Shown: positions 26,124 through 34,290 of the stretch, piece after piece | Position numbering within the stretch: position 1 is the stretch's first letter | Layout: each line of letters opens with the position of its first letter | NCBI RefSeq assembly: GCF_034258515.1 | Contig: NZ_CP139438.1 | Span: 1,984,001 to 2,048,000 of the forward strand | Source of the DNA: Pseudarthrobacter oxydans | Lineage (GTDB): Bacteria; Actinomycetota; Actinomycetes; Actinomycetales; Micrococcaceae | Direction: 5' to 3' | Length of the DNA: 64,000 nt | Position numbers and translations under genes: made by a program | The notes under the pieces: generated by a model | The model's input: only the letters and a program-made list of their open reading frames with translations | What the model was told of the DNA's origin: nothing | The model's database searches: none

Positions 26124-26330
26124 ATGGCTATGAATCTCCGTGTCCCTGAAGACCTCGATCGGCGGCTGGAGAAGTTGGCTGCTGAGGAACATACGTCCAA
26201 GTCCGCGCTTCTGTTGCAGGGGGCAGAGTTGGTTCTGCAGCGCCACGCGCGCCGGCGTGAAATCAGCGCAGGTCTTGATTTTGTTATGGGTCATGACGCT
26301 GATCTGCTGAAGCGCCTTGAAGACGCGTGA
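26124..26330 (+). CDS. CopG-type ribbon-helix-helix antitoxin
   Basis: 68 residues. The ribbon-helix-helix region MNLRVPEDLDRRLEKLAAEEHTSKSALL is followed by an acidic C-terminal tail that would wrap the toxin. The second ATG (26130, MNLRVP) has better spacing from AGGGG than the first. It overlaps the toxin gene (GTGA). Confidence 0.85.
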   Translation: MAMNLRVPEDLDRRLEKLAAEEHTSKSALLLQGAELVLQRHARRREISAGLDFVMGHDADLLKRLEDA

Positions 26331-26695
26331 CGGCGTACCTGGACATTGAGGATGCCCTTCAGGTAGTTGATCGGTACGGCTTCCATATCCGTGATGTCGG
26401 GTTGTTGGCCTCAGCATTGGTCAGGCCGGCTACGACTGTCCTGGGCGCGGAAGCCTATCCGGAGCTCGTGGTGAAGGCGGCAGCCTTGTTGGAGTCGGTC
26501 GCCCGGTTCCGTCCACTCGTTGACGGCAACAAACGGACGGCTTGGACGCTCATGGTGCTGCTGCTGTGGATCAACGGTCACCGGCATGACTTCACCACGG
26601 ATGAAGGCTTCGACCTCGTCGTCGGAGTCGCCGCGGGCGCTATCGACCTGCCGAACGCTGCCGCCGAGATTTCCAGGCATCTGGTGCCCCGATAG
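26327..26695 (+). CDS. Doc/Fic-family toxin with altered active-site motif
   Basis: 122 residues of the death-on-curing fold. The Fic-type loop reads FRPLVDGNKRTAW: Asp66, Gly67, Asn68, Lys69 and Arg70 are intact, but the position of the catalytic His (HPxxDGNKR) is Arg62. Doc enzymes phosphorylate EF-Tu using that His, so this copy may be inactive or changed. GTG start overlapping the antitoxin stop. One G to A change (CGT to CAT) would restore His. Confidence 0.8.
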   Translation: MTAYLDIEDALQVVDRYGFHIRDVGLLASALVRPATTVLGAEAYPELVVKAAALLESVARFRPLVDGNKRTAWTLMVLLLWINGHRHDFTTDEGFDLVVGVAAGAIDLPNAAAEISRHLVPR

Positions 26696-26888
26696 GCAGA
26701 TTGCTCGCCTGTTCCCCGGGTATCCCGGGGGGGGCTATGGCTATGAGCAGGCCCAATTTCCGCCGAGACGCGTTGTATGGGTGTTCCGCTTGGCCACGTG
26801 GCATTGTGACCAGCTTGGCCAGGCGCCCCGAACAGCTTTGAGGTATGTAATGGCTATCTCGAATCGAAGGTGATTGTGAGCGTGTCCT

Positions 26889-26946
26889 GGCAGGTCTTTC
26901 TGCGGACCATGAGCGCGGTCTACGGAAAGACCTGCCGGACAGTCAG
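26889..26946 (-). terminator. Hairpin at the end of the fructan operon
   Basis: GGCAGGTCTTTC (26889-26900) and GAAAGACCTGCC (26935-26946) form a perfect 12-bp stem 9 bases beyond the stop of the exported GH32 gene. No U tract. Confidence 0.6.
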
Positions 26947-26954
26947 GACCTGGA

Positions 26955-28550
26955 CTAATGCGTTGCCTTGATTTCGTGAATGGTCAGGTCCCGGAAAGTG
27001 GCGGCTCCTTCGTGGGCGTAGAGGCGGATTGCGTTGTCGCCTTTAAGGGGGAACACCCGGTGCGAGTGCACCAGCCGTCCTTCTCCGAGGAACATCTCCA
27101 CGCTTGTGCTGTCCACGAGGATGCGGATTGTGAGCCGTCCTGCCGAGGGGTCGATCGGGGTCTGGGTTTCGCCTCCTGTTGGGTTGATCGTTGGACGCCT
27201 GTTGAGGTAGGCGAAGGGGCCCCGCAGGAATGCACCGGCGGCAACGTGCCTGCCGCCGCCCTCTGCCCGGCATACTTCAAGGCCAACGTTGGCAGGTGGG
27301 GAAGCGGGGTCCCAGACGAGCTCGCAGGTGAGGTCGTAAGCGGTCGCACGGACGTCGAGGTCACGGGTGCCCTTTACAACTATGTCGCCCAGGAGGTGGG
27401 TGCGCTTCACGTGGTTTTCCAGTGCTGACGTGGGCGCGGAGACCAGGTAGTACCCACCGTCCGCCTGTTTGAGGCGGATGTCGCGCACAATCATGTCATC
27501 GCCGTTGTACGCGTCCGTCTCAAGGGTCGGTGTGTTGTGGGGGTAGTCCCAGAAGTTCGCCCACCCGATTGCCCGGCGGAGCGTCTCATCTTCCGCACCC
27601 GAGGCGTCGTGATGTGGATAGGTGACTGCCCCGTAAAAGTCGTAGCCGTGGTCGAGCCATTCGGGCTCGGGCTGATCAGGCTTGAACGATGTTCCGTCGA
27701 AGGCGCCAGTCCAGTACGCGTAGGTGGCGGGCAGGCCACGGGCTTTGCCGTTGGCACTCGTACCGAGGATCCAGCGGGAGGTGCCGTCGTCAGCGGTCAT
27801 GCGGAAGATGTCAGGGCATTCCAGAAGCCCAAGATCGGTGCGTACAAACTCGCCAACGCGCCGCCAGGAGCGCAGGTCGGCGGATGTGTAGAAGCCGAGC
27901 TTCTGCCCCTCGGCGTTCGCCATGAACCAGCGTCCGCGGTCATCGTCCCAGATGACTTTGGGATCGCGGAAGTCGTGCACTCCGGGGTTGGGCAGCACCG
28001 GGGCCGGACCGGCGGCCCGGAACGAGCGCCCCCGGTCCGTCGAGTACCAGAGGTACTGGGCCTGGCGGCCTTCGGGCGCCTGCGTCACGAGGGCAATCAC
28101 CGCACCCTCGCCGTATCCGGCGGTATTCCGCTCGTCCACCACCAGAGACCCTGACCAGCAGTCGCCGTTGCCATCGCTGAACTTCGGGATCGCGACGCCG
28201 TGGTCAGTGAACGCGACGTGATCCGTAGTGGTCGCGCGGCGCCACGACGTGCCTCCGCCGCCGCGCAGATAGTCGGCATTGTACAGGTAGTAGTAGTGGT
28301 ATTCCCCGTCTATGTAGACGGGGCGCTGGGGGTCGTTCTTCCAGTTGTCCGGGACGCTGAAGTGAAAGGCGGGACGCATCCGGCGTGATCCTTTCGAAAT
28401 TGAGCCGTTTGATGCTGGATCTTGTGTCCTGGCCGGTGCGGCTGCGGCGGGTCCGGCGAACGCCGCAGACAGTGCGAGTGATCCGCTGAGTGCAGCCGCC
28501 CCGCTTCCGGTGAGGAGTGACCGACGGGAGACCGCGGGTGAATCTTGCAT
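26955..28550 (-). CDS. Exported GH32 enzyme (levanase or levan fructotransferase type)
   Basis: 531 residues. A Tat signal (SRRSLL, residues 8-13, then an Ala-rich stretch ending AAAAPA) sends the folded protein out. GH32 motifs: WKNDPQ (nucleophile Asp73, a variant of WMNDPNG), FRDPKV (Asp196) and ECPD (acid/base Glu244), then a C-terminal beta-sandwich. The NDPQ variant and the many tyrosines (EYHYYYLYN) differ from ordinary sucrases and recall arthrobacter levan fructotransferases, which form difructose anhydride. Last gene of the leftward transporter operon. Confidence 0.85.
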   Translation of the reverse strand: MQDSPAVSRRSLLTGSGAAALSGSLALSAAFAGPAAAAPARTQDPASNGSISKGSRRMRPAFHFSVPDNWKNDPQRPVYIDGEYHYYYLYNADYLRGGGGTSWRRATTTDHVAFTDHGVAIPKFSDGNGDCWSGSLVVDERNTAGYGEGAVIALVTQAPEGRQAQYLWYSTDRGRSFRAAGPAPVLPNPGVHDFRDPKVIWDDDRGRWFMANAEGQKLGFYTSADLRSWRRVGEFVRTDLGLLECPDIFRMTADDGTSRWILGTSANGKARGLPATYAYWTGAFDGTSFKPDQPEPEWLDHGYDFYGAVTYPHHDASGAEDETLRRAIGWANFWDYPHNTPTLETDAYNGDDMIVRDIRLKQADGGYYLVSAPTSALENHVKRTHLLGDIVVKGTRDLDVRATAYDLTCELVWDPASPPANVGLEVCRAEGGGRHVAAGAFLRGPFAYLNRRPTINPTGGETQTPIDPSAGRLTIRILVDSTSVEMFLGEGRLVHSHRVFPLKGDNAIRLYAHEGAATFRDLTIHEIKATH

Positions 28551-28618
28551 GGGTTCCTTCTTCTTGCTGGGCAGCTTCGATGCTGCTGTAAAAGTTGGTG
28601 GTGGTGTATGGCCCCGGT

Positions 28619-30175
28619 TCAGGGAAGGAGGCTCCGAGCACCGTCAAAAATGTCGGCCATGGTCCATGCGTCGAGGGAGACTACCTGTGTCGTGCCCTCG
28701 GCGGCAAGGCTGACATGGTCCCCGCCCAGCGTGGGGTAGACGCGGGCGGTGAGCGGCATTCCGTTGGCAAAAATTTCGACGGCGGACCGGTCCAGGAGGA
28801 CACGAAGGTGCACCCGTCCTTCGGGCATGGGGACGGGTCCTGACTTGTCTTCCGCATCAACGGCTGGATCAAGGCTGCTGTGGGTGCGGTCCAGGCGGAG
28901 CGTGCCATTGACGGTGTCGTCAGCCGCCCTGCGCAGCTCGATGACCGTCTCCTCGCTGGGGCCTCCGGGACTGCCAGGGACAGTGGAGCCCAGTACACCG
29001 AGCCGCACCACTGCGCCAGGTGCCAGCTGAAGGTCCAGTTCGAGGTCGAGTTGCCTGCCCGAGACACCGGTTTCCAGGGGCACCAGGTCACCGGTCAGCA
29101 CCTGCCCGCGCAGACCGGCGTGGTCCCGGCGCAGCTTCTTGATTTCCGGTACGGGTGCGAAGCGGAGGGTCCCGTCCTCGGCCGCCGTGACGGTACGCGG
29201 CAGGCTCATCACCCCGGACCAGCCGGCCTCCACCATCGCGAGATCACTTCGGCCTTCCTGCAGCCAGCCGAACATGACACGCCGGCCGGACTCATCCTGG
29301 AACGACTGCGGTGCGTAGAAGAAACGGCCGCCGTAATCGAGCCGATGCAGCGCCGCGGGTTCGAAGCTGTCCCCGGCGTACCGGCCGGTCCAGTACAGCG
29401 GGTGGCGGGTGTCGCCGTCGTTCCATGCCGAGAAAACCAGCACGTCCGGCGAGCCGGCGGAGGGTGCGGACCCCAGCGAACCCTGTCCCGCCCGGAAAAG
29501 GTCCACGCATTCCCACATGGTCCCCGTCCAGTCAGCGTCCGCAGGATCGCCCTGCGAGGCGTCGCCGATGAACAGCGGCCCGATGTAGTCCCATCGCCGC
29601 AGGTCCGCTGACTCGTACAGGAACGCTGTACCGCCGCGCTGGCTGATGCCCGAACCCACCAGCTGCCGCCACTTTGTTCCTTCCCGCCAGACGCAGTGAT
29701 CGCGGTACGCCGTGATGTCTACTCCAGCCGGCGGCGCTGCGATCACGGGATTTCCGGTGTCCTTGGTCCAGTTCAGGAGGTCCGGGGATCCGACGGCGAC
29801 GCAGGGCAGCTCCTTGCCCTCGGACCGCCCCGAATACACCAGGGTGGGCTTGCCGCCGTCGTTCACCAGGACCCCGGACCAGCAGCCCTCGGCGTCCGGT
29901 CCTGGGGACGGTTCCAGGGCAACGGGCTGGTCCTTCCACGTGACCAGGTCCGTGCTGGTGGCGTGGCCCCACTGGATGCGGTGGTGGAACGCGCCCTCCG
30001 GGTTGTACTGGTAGAAGAGGTGGTACGTGCCGTCCCATTGGCTGACGCCGTTGGGATCGTTGAGCCAGCCGGCCGGTGAGACGAAATGGAAGCGGGGCCG
30101 GAGGGGGTCGGCTTCGGCCCGGGCCACCAGTTCATCCTGTGGAACCGTTGCGAGCGGGTGGGTCAGTTCAGTCAT
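28619..30175 (-). CDS. GH32 beta-fructosidase, cytoplasmic
   Basis: 518 residues without a signal peptide. WLNDPNG (Asp40), GCWSG, the second motif as AYRDH (158-160, His instead of the usual Pro), and WECVD (Glu222), followed by the beta-sandwich. It releases fructose from sucrose-like or short fructan substrates inside the cell. Its ATG overlaps the stop of the ABC ATPase gene, so import and hydrolysis are co-translated. The substrate could be an imported di- or oligofructoside. Confidence 0.9.
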   Translation of the reverse strand: MTELTHPLATVPQDELVARAEADPLRPRFHFVSPAGWLNDPNGVSQWDGTYHLFYQYNPEGAFHHRIQWGHATSTDLVTWKDQPVALEPSPGPDAEGCWSGVLVNDGGKPTLVYSGRSEGKELPCVAVGSPDLLNWTKDTGNPVIAAPPAGVDITAYRDHCVWREGTKWRQLVGSGISQRGGTAFLYESADLRRWDYIGPLFIGDASQGDPADADWTGTMWECVDLFRAGQGSLGSAPSAGSPDVLVFSAWNDGDTRHPLYWTGRYAGDSFEPAALHRLDYGGRFFYAPQSFQDESGRRVMFGWLQEGRSDLAMVEAGWSGVMSLPRTVTAAEDGTLRFAPVPEIKKLRRDHAGLRGQVLTGDLVPLETGVSGRQLDLELDLQLAPGAVVRLGVLGSTVPGSPGGPSEETVIELRRAADDTVNGTLRLDRTHSSLDPAVDAEDKSGPVPMPEGRVHLRVLLDRSAVEIFANGMPLTARVYPTLGGDHVSLAAEGTTQVVSLDAWTMADIFDGARSLLP

Positions 30176-31266
30176 GCGGAAGCCCCTTCGTGAGCGTTCG
30201 ACGCCGGACGGCTGGGCTGGGTTGGTTCGCCCGCCAGGGCATGGCCGGCGGCGCCGGCCCACGGCCGGTAGAGGTGGCAGCGCACCCAGTGGCGGTTTTC
30301 GGGGTCTCCAACCTGGTGGCGCACGGGTTCTTCGGCTGAACAGGCCTGGTTCGGGTCGCCGTCAAAAGCGCACGTGGTCGAAGCCATCACCGCCTGCCGT
30401 AGTTCGGCCCGGCGGACGGGATCGTAGGAGCCTGCCCGGGCCGGGTCCGGGACAGCCGAAACGAGGAGTTGGGTGTAAGGGTGTGCGGGGTTGGACAGCA
30501 GGTCCAGGGACTCGCCTTCCTCAACGAGTTCACCGGCGAACATGACGGCCGTCCGGTCCGCCAGGTATCGGGCGGATGCGAGGTCGTGGGTGATGTAGAG
30601 CATGGAGATTCCCTGCTCGTCGCGGAGCTTCCGCATCAGGTTCAGCACACCGATCCGGACGGAAACGTCAAGCATGGAGGTGGGCTCGTCGGCGAGGATG
30701 ACTTTGGGTTCCACAGCGAGGGCCCGGGCAATCGCAACGCGCTGGCGCTGGCCGCCGGAGAGCTCGTGCGGGTAGGAGTTCAGCATGTCGGCCTGCAGTC
30801 CCACGGTGGTCATGAGTTCTTCGAGCCGCCGCACGGTCTCCTCCGCGGAACCGCCGCCTTTGCCGTGGATCGCCAGCGACCTCCGCAGGAAGTGCTCGAT
30901 CCGGTGGGCCGGGTTCAGTGAACCGAAGGGGTCCTGGAAGACCATCTGCAGTTGGGACCGGAACGCACGCGACGCCTGGAACCGGTCGCGCTTGAGGATG
31001 TCGACGCCGTCGATCAGGATCGCGCCGCTGCTTGGCTTCTCGAGCCGGGCAACGCAGCGGGCCAGGGTGCTTTTGCCGGAACCGGACTCTCCCACAAGCG
31101 CGACGATTTCGCCGCGGTTGATTGTCAGATCCACGCCGTGCAGGGCGCGGACTGAGTCGCGGGAGAACAGCCGTCCAATGGGGAACGATTTGCCGAGGCC
31201 ACGGATTTCAAGGGCGGGGGTGCGTGTGGAGGCCGCAGCCACCGGGGATGTCAGGGAGTGGCTCAT
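30172..31266 (-). CDS. ABC transporter ATPase, OppF/DppF type
   Basis: 364 residues. Walker A GESGSGKST, Q-loop VFQDPFGSLNP, signature LSGGQRQR, Walker B VILADEPTSMLD, H-loop THD, and the C-terminal oligopeptide-transporter region with the three-cysteine cluster (TTCAFDGDPNQACSAEE...RCHLYRP). Second ATPase of a Dpp-type importer. In this locus it most likely imports fructo-oligosaccharides, not peptides. Confidence 0.92.
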   Translation of the reverse strand: MSHSLTSPVAAASTRTPALEIRGLGKSFPIGRLFSRDSVRALHGVDLTINRGEIVALVGESGSGKSTLARCVARLEKPSSGAILIDGVDILKRDRFQASRAFRSQLQMVFQDPFGSLNPAHRIEHFLRRSLAIHGKGGGSAEETVRRLEELMTTVGLQADMLNSYPHELSGGQRQRVAIARALAVEPKVILADEPTSMLDVSVRIGVLNLMRKLRDEQGISMLYITHDLASARYLADRTAVMFAGELVEEGESLDLLSNPAHPYTQLLVSAVPDPARAGSYDPVRRAELRQAVMASTTCAFDGDPNQACSAEEPVRHQVGDPENRHWVRCHLYRPWAGAAGHALAGEPTQPSRPASNAHEGASA

Positions 31267-32225
31267 CGTGCGGCTCCTGCCAGGTCTGCGGAATCAATCA
31301 CTGGAGCGTCGGCACCAAGCGGAGCCACGAAATGGCCGGGTGCCGCCTCGGTGAGGTCGGGGATGTTACGGAACTTCATGCCGTCGGGCAGTCCCGTCAG
31401 CAGTACCCGCGGGCCGGTGAGCGGCGGGAATGCGCCCATCAGCGCCTGGGTGTAGGGGTGGCAGGGGTTGGTGTAGACGTCCTGCGCTTTTGCAGTCTCC
31501 ACGATCCTGCCGCCGTACATCACGGCCATGCGGTGCGAGAGTTCCACCATGAGTGACATGTCGTGGGTGATAAAGAGGACAGAGAAGCCGAGCTCGCGCT
31601 GGAGGTCTTTGATCTGGGCCATGATCTCCTGCTGCACCACCACGTCCAGCGCGGTGGTGGGTTCGTCCAGGATCAGGAGGGATGGCTTGAGCGCCACGGC
31701 CATCGCTATCACTGCACGCTGACGCATGCCGCCGGAGAGCTGGTGCGGGTAGGACTTGAGGCGTGCGGGGTCTATCCTCACCAGTTCCAGCAGTTCGCCG
31801 GCCCTCCGGAGGGACTCCTTGCGGGAGTAGCCGGCGTGGGTGGTGAAGATGTCCACGATCTGTTCGCCGATGGTCAGCACGGGGTTGAGTGAGTTCATGG
31901 CTGACTGGAACACCATGGCCACGTCCTGCCAGCGGAAGCGCCGCAGCTCCTCCGGGCTCATGGCCAGGACGTCCTTGCCGCCGAAGGAAATGCTGCCGCC
32001 TGCGATCTTCGCGGGATCCTTGAGCAGCCGCATGATCGAGTTGGCAATGGTCGATTTTCCGCAGCCTGATTCCCCTGCGAGCCCGAACACCTCACCGGTG
32101 CCGATGCTGAAGGAAACGCGGTCCACGGCGGTGGTGGAGCGGGTGTCGCCGATGTACTTGACGGTGAGATCCTTGACGTCCAGGACGGGTTCGTGGGAGC
32201 CGAAGGACACTTGGGAGATGGTCAT
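31263..32225 (-). CDS. ABC transporter ATPase, OppD/DppD type
   Basis: 320 residues. Walker A GESGCGKST, VFQSAMNSLNPV, signature LSGGMRQR, Walker B LLILDEPTTALD, THDM. ATG overlaps the stop of the permease gene, and its own stop overlaps the next ATPase by 4 bases. It lacks a clear cysteine cluster at the C-terminus, unlike its partner. Confidence 0.92.
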   Translation of the reverse strand: MTISQVSFGSHEPVLDVKDLTVKYIGDTRSTTAVDRVSFSIGTGEVFGLAGESGCGKSTIANSIMRLLKDPAKIAGGSISFGGKDVLAMSPEELRRFRWQDVAMVFQSAMNSLNPVLTIGEQIVDIFTTHAGYSRKESLRRAGELLELVRIDPARLKSYPHQLSGGMRQRAVIAMAVALKPSLLILDEPTTALDVVVQQEIMAQIKDLQRELGFSVLFITHDMSLMVELSHRMAVMYGGRIVETAKAQDVYTNPCHPYTQALMGAFPPLTGPRVLLTGLPDGMKFRNIPDLTEAAPGHFVAPLGADAPVIDSADLAGAAR

Positions 32226-33160
32226 TTGGAGGCGCTCCTTTCGGTATCTTTCGGGGTTTTGATCTTCCGCAGGCGCGGGTTGGTGACCTCGTCCACGGCG
32301 TAGTTGATGAGGGCCAGGGCGAAGGCGACCAGTGCGATGCAGACGCCCGAGGGAACGAACACCCACCAGCTGCCGGTCAACAGGGCGCCTTCGTTGCCTG
32401 CCCAGAAGAGGTTGTTGCCCCACGAGACCGTGCTGGCGTCGCCCAGGCCCAGGAACTCCAGGCCTGCTTGGGCACCGATGCCGTAGATGACGCAGGCAAG
32501 CAGGGTGCCCATCACGATCGAGGCCATGTTGGGCAGGATTTCGCGGAACATGATCCGGCCGGCCCGTTCGCCGGAAACCACGGCCGCGGCCACAAAGTCC
32601 TTCGAGCGGATGGACAGGGCCTGGGAGCGCAGTACACGTGCCGACCCAGCCCAGCCCGTCACAACGAGGACCAGGATCACGGTTCCCAAACCCGGCGGCA
32701 GGAACGCGGCAAGAATGACAAGGAGCGGAAGCCCGGGCAGGAGCAGGAAGACGTTGGTCACCAGAGACAGGGCTTCGTCAATGAACTTGCCAAAGTACGC
32801 CGAGGCAAGGCCCACCAGAATGCCGATGAACGTGGATGCGAAGCCCACGGTGAGCCCCACGAAGAGGGAACTCCGGGAGCCGTGGACGGTCAGGGCGAGC
32901 ACGTCCTGTCCCTTGGCTGTAGTTCCCAGCCAGTGCTCGGGAGACGGTTCCAGCGACGCCATCGCGGTGATCCGGGACGGGTCGCCGGGGAACAGCACGG
33001 GGGCCAGCAACGCAAGCACGATGAACACGACCATCACGGCCATGCCTGCCAGGGCCTTCTTGTTGGTGAGGATGCCGTGGACGAAGCTGCGGTTGGGCTT
33101 GCGGGCCGCCGGGGTTTTGGCGGCCGTTGTGCCGGGTTGCTTCAGGATTGCGGTTGTCAT
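32222..33160 (-). CDS. ABC transporter permease, OppC/DppC type
   Basis: 312 residues. Short cytoplasmic N-terminus, first helix ALAGMAVMVVFIVLALLAPVLFPGDP, the extracellular EHWLGTTAKGQDVLA segment, and the ATPase-coupling EAA-like loop (RSKDFVAAAVVSGERAGRIMFREILPN). Five to six helices. GGGAG precedes the ATG. It pairs with the DppB-type permease. Confidence 0.92.
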   Translation of the reverse strand: MTTAILKQPGTTAAKTPAARKPNRSFVHGILTNKKALAGMAVMVVFIVLALLAPVLFPGDPSRITAMASLEPSPEHWLGTTAKGQDVLALTVHGSRSSLFVGLTVGFASTFIGILVGLASAYFGKFIDEALSLVTNVFLLLPGLPLLVILAAFLPPGLGTVILVLVVTGWAGSARVLRSQALSIRSKDFVAAAVVSGERAGRIMFREILPNMASIVMGTLLACVIYGIGAQAGLEFLGLGDASTVSWGNNLFWAGNEGALLTGSWWVFVPSGVCIALVAFALALINYAVDEVTNPRLRKIKTPKDTERSASK

Positions 33161-33171
33161 GATCGCTCCCT

Positions 33172-34149
33172 CTAGTTGCTGCGCACGCGCGGGTCGAGGC
33201 GGACGTAGAGGATGTCCACCAGGAAGTTGGCCAGCAGCACGGCGGCGGTGATGGTCAGGAACAGGCCTTGCATGAGCGGGTAGTCGAGGCCCTGGACGGC
33301 GTTGAGGAGCTGGTATCCGACGCCGGGGTAGGCGAAGACCACTTCGGTGAGCAACGCACCGCCCACCACGAACCCCAGTCCCATGCCGAAGCTTGTGACC
33401 GACGGGAGCATGGCGTTGCGGGCTGCGTAGCGGAGCATGATGCGGCTTGGGCGGAGCCCCTTGGCTTCGGCCATGGTGATGTAGTCCTCGGAGTTGGTGG
33501 CGATCATGGTGTTCCGCATGCCCAGCATCCAGCCGCCGATGGAGACCAGCACGATGGTGAGTGCCGGAAGCACCAGGTGGGCGCCCACGTCGCCGATGAA
33601 CTCCCACGTGAACCCGGGCTCCAGGCCGGCGGTGAAGGCGTGGCGGATGGGGAACCAGTTCAGTACTACGCCGAAAAGGTACAGGGCGCCCATTGCGAGC
33701 CAGAAGTACGGGAACGAGCCGATGAATACGAGCAGAGGTGGAAGCGCGGAGTCGATCGCGCCGCCGCGCCGCCAGGCGGCGAGGACGCCCAGCAGGTTAC
33801 CCACGACGGCGGCAATCACCAGTGCGGTTCCGCCGAGCAGGAGGGTCCAGCCGATCTGGGACGAGATGACCTCGGTGACCGGGGTGGGGAACCGGGAGAT
33901 GGAGACGCCCATCTGCCCGGTGAAGATGTTGGTCATGTAGCCGATGTACTGCTCCCAGAGGGGCCGGTCGTCAACACCCAGCAGCTTGCGCAGGGCCTCA
34001 ATCTGTTCGGGCTGCATTCTGTCCTGGGAGCGGGCGAACATGCGGGAGACGGGGTCCCCGGGCATGAATCGGGGGAGCAGGAAATTCAGGGTGATGGATG
34101 CCCAGAAGGCGATCAGGTAGAAACCCAGGCGGCGCAGGATGAAGCGCAC
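33172..34149 (-). CDS. ABC transporter permease, OppB/DppB type
   Basis: 325 residues. N-terminal MRFILRRLGFYLIAFWASITLNFLLPRFMPGDP is the DppB signature; six helices; coupling loop NSEDYITMAEAKGLRPSRIMLRYAARNAMLP. It forms the other half of the importer channel. Separated from the binding-protein gene by 141 bases that hold a strong hairpin. Confidence 0.92.
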   Translation of the reverse strand: MRFILRRLGFYLIAFWASITLNFLLPRFMPGDPVSRMFARSQDRMQPEQIEALRKLLGVDDRPLWEQYIGYMTNIFTGQMGVSISRFPTPVTEVISSQIGWTLLLGGTALVIAAVVGNLLGVLAAWRRGGAIDSALPPLLVFIGSFPYFWLAMGALYLFGVVLNWFPIRHAFTAGLEPGFTWEFIGDVGAHLVLPALTIVLVSIGGWMLGMRNTMIATNSEDYITMAEAKGLRPSRIMLRYAARNAMLPSVTSFGMGLGFVVGGALLTEVVFAYPGVGYQLLNAVQGLDYPLMQGLFLTITAAVLLANFLVDILYVRLDPRVRSN

Positions 34150-34187
34150 GGTTTCCCTCCATTCGGGAATTACGGAAAAGTTTGGGG

Positions 34188-34216
34188 GCTGGCCGCCGGA
34201 TGATCCGGCGGCCAGC
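34188..34216 (-). promoter_or_regulatory. Intercistronic hairpin between binding-protein and permease genes
   Basis: A perfect 13-bp stem (34188-34200 with 34204-34216, GCTGGCCGCCGGA and its inverse) closes on a 3-base loop. Hairpins here in binding-protein operons commonly protect the upstream mRNA part and let the binding protein outnumber the permeases. No U tract follows. Confidence 0.65.
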
Positions 34217-34290
34217 AGTGGTGCGTGATGGGCCCACGCCGCCCGGGTTCCCTGGCCGAAGCGGAGCGAGGCTAGGGAGGCGGTGGGGAG

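Noticed and set aside
33268..34203. 311-codon plus-strand frame opposite the DppB-type permease gene
   Set aside because: Antisense shadow with His/Asp/Glu-rich low-complexity product and no start signal.
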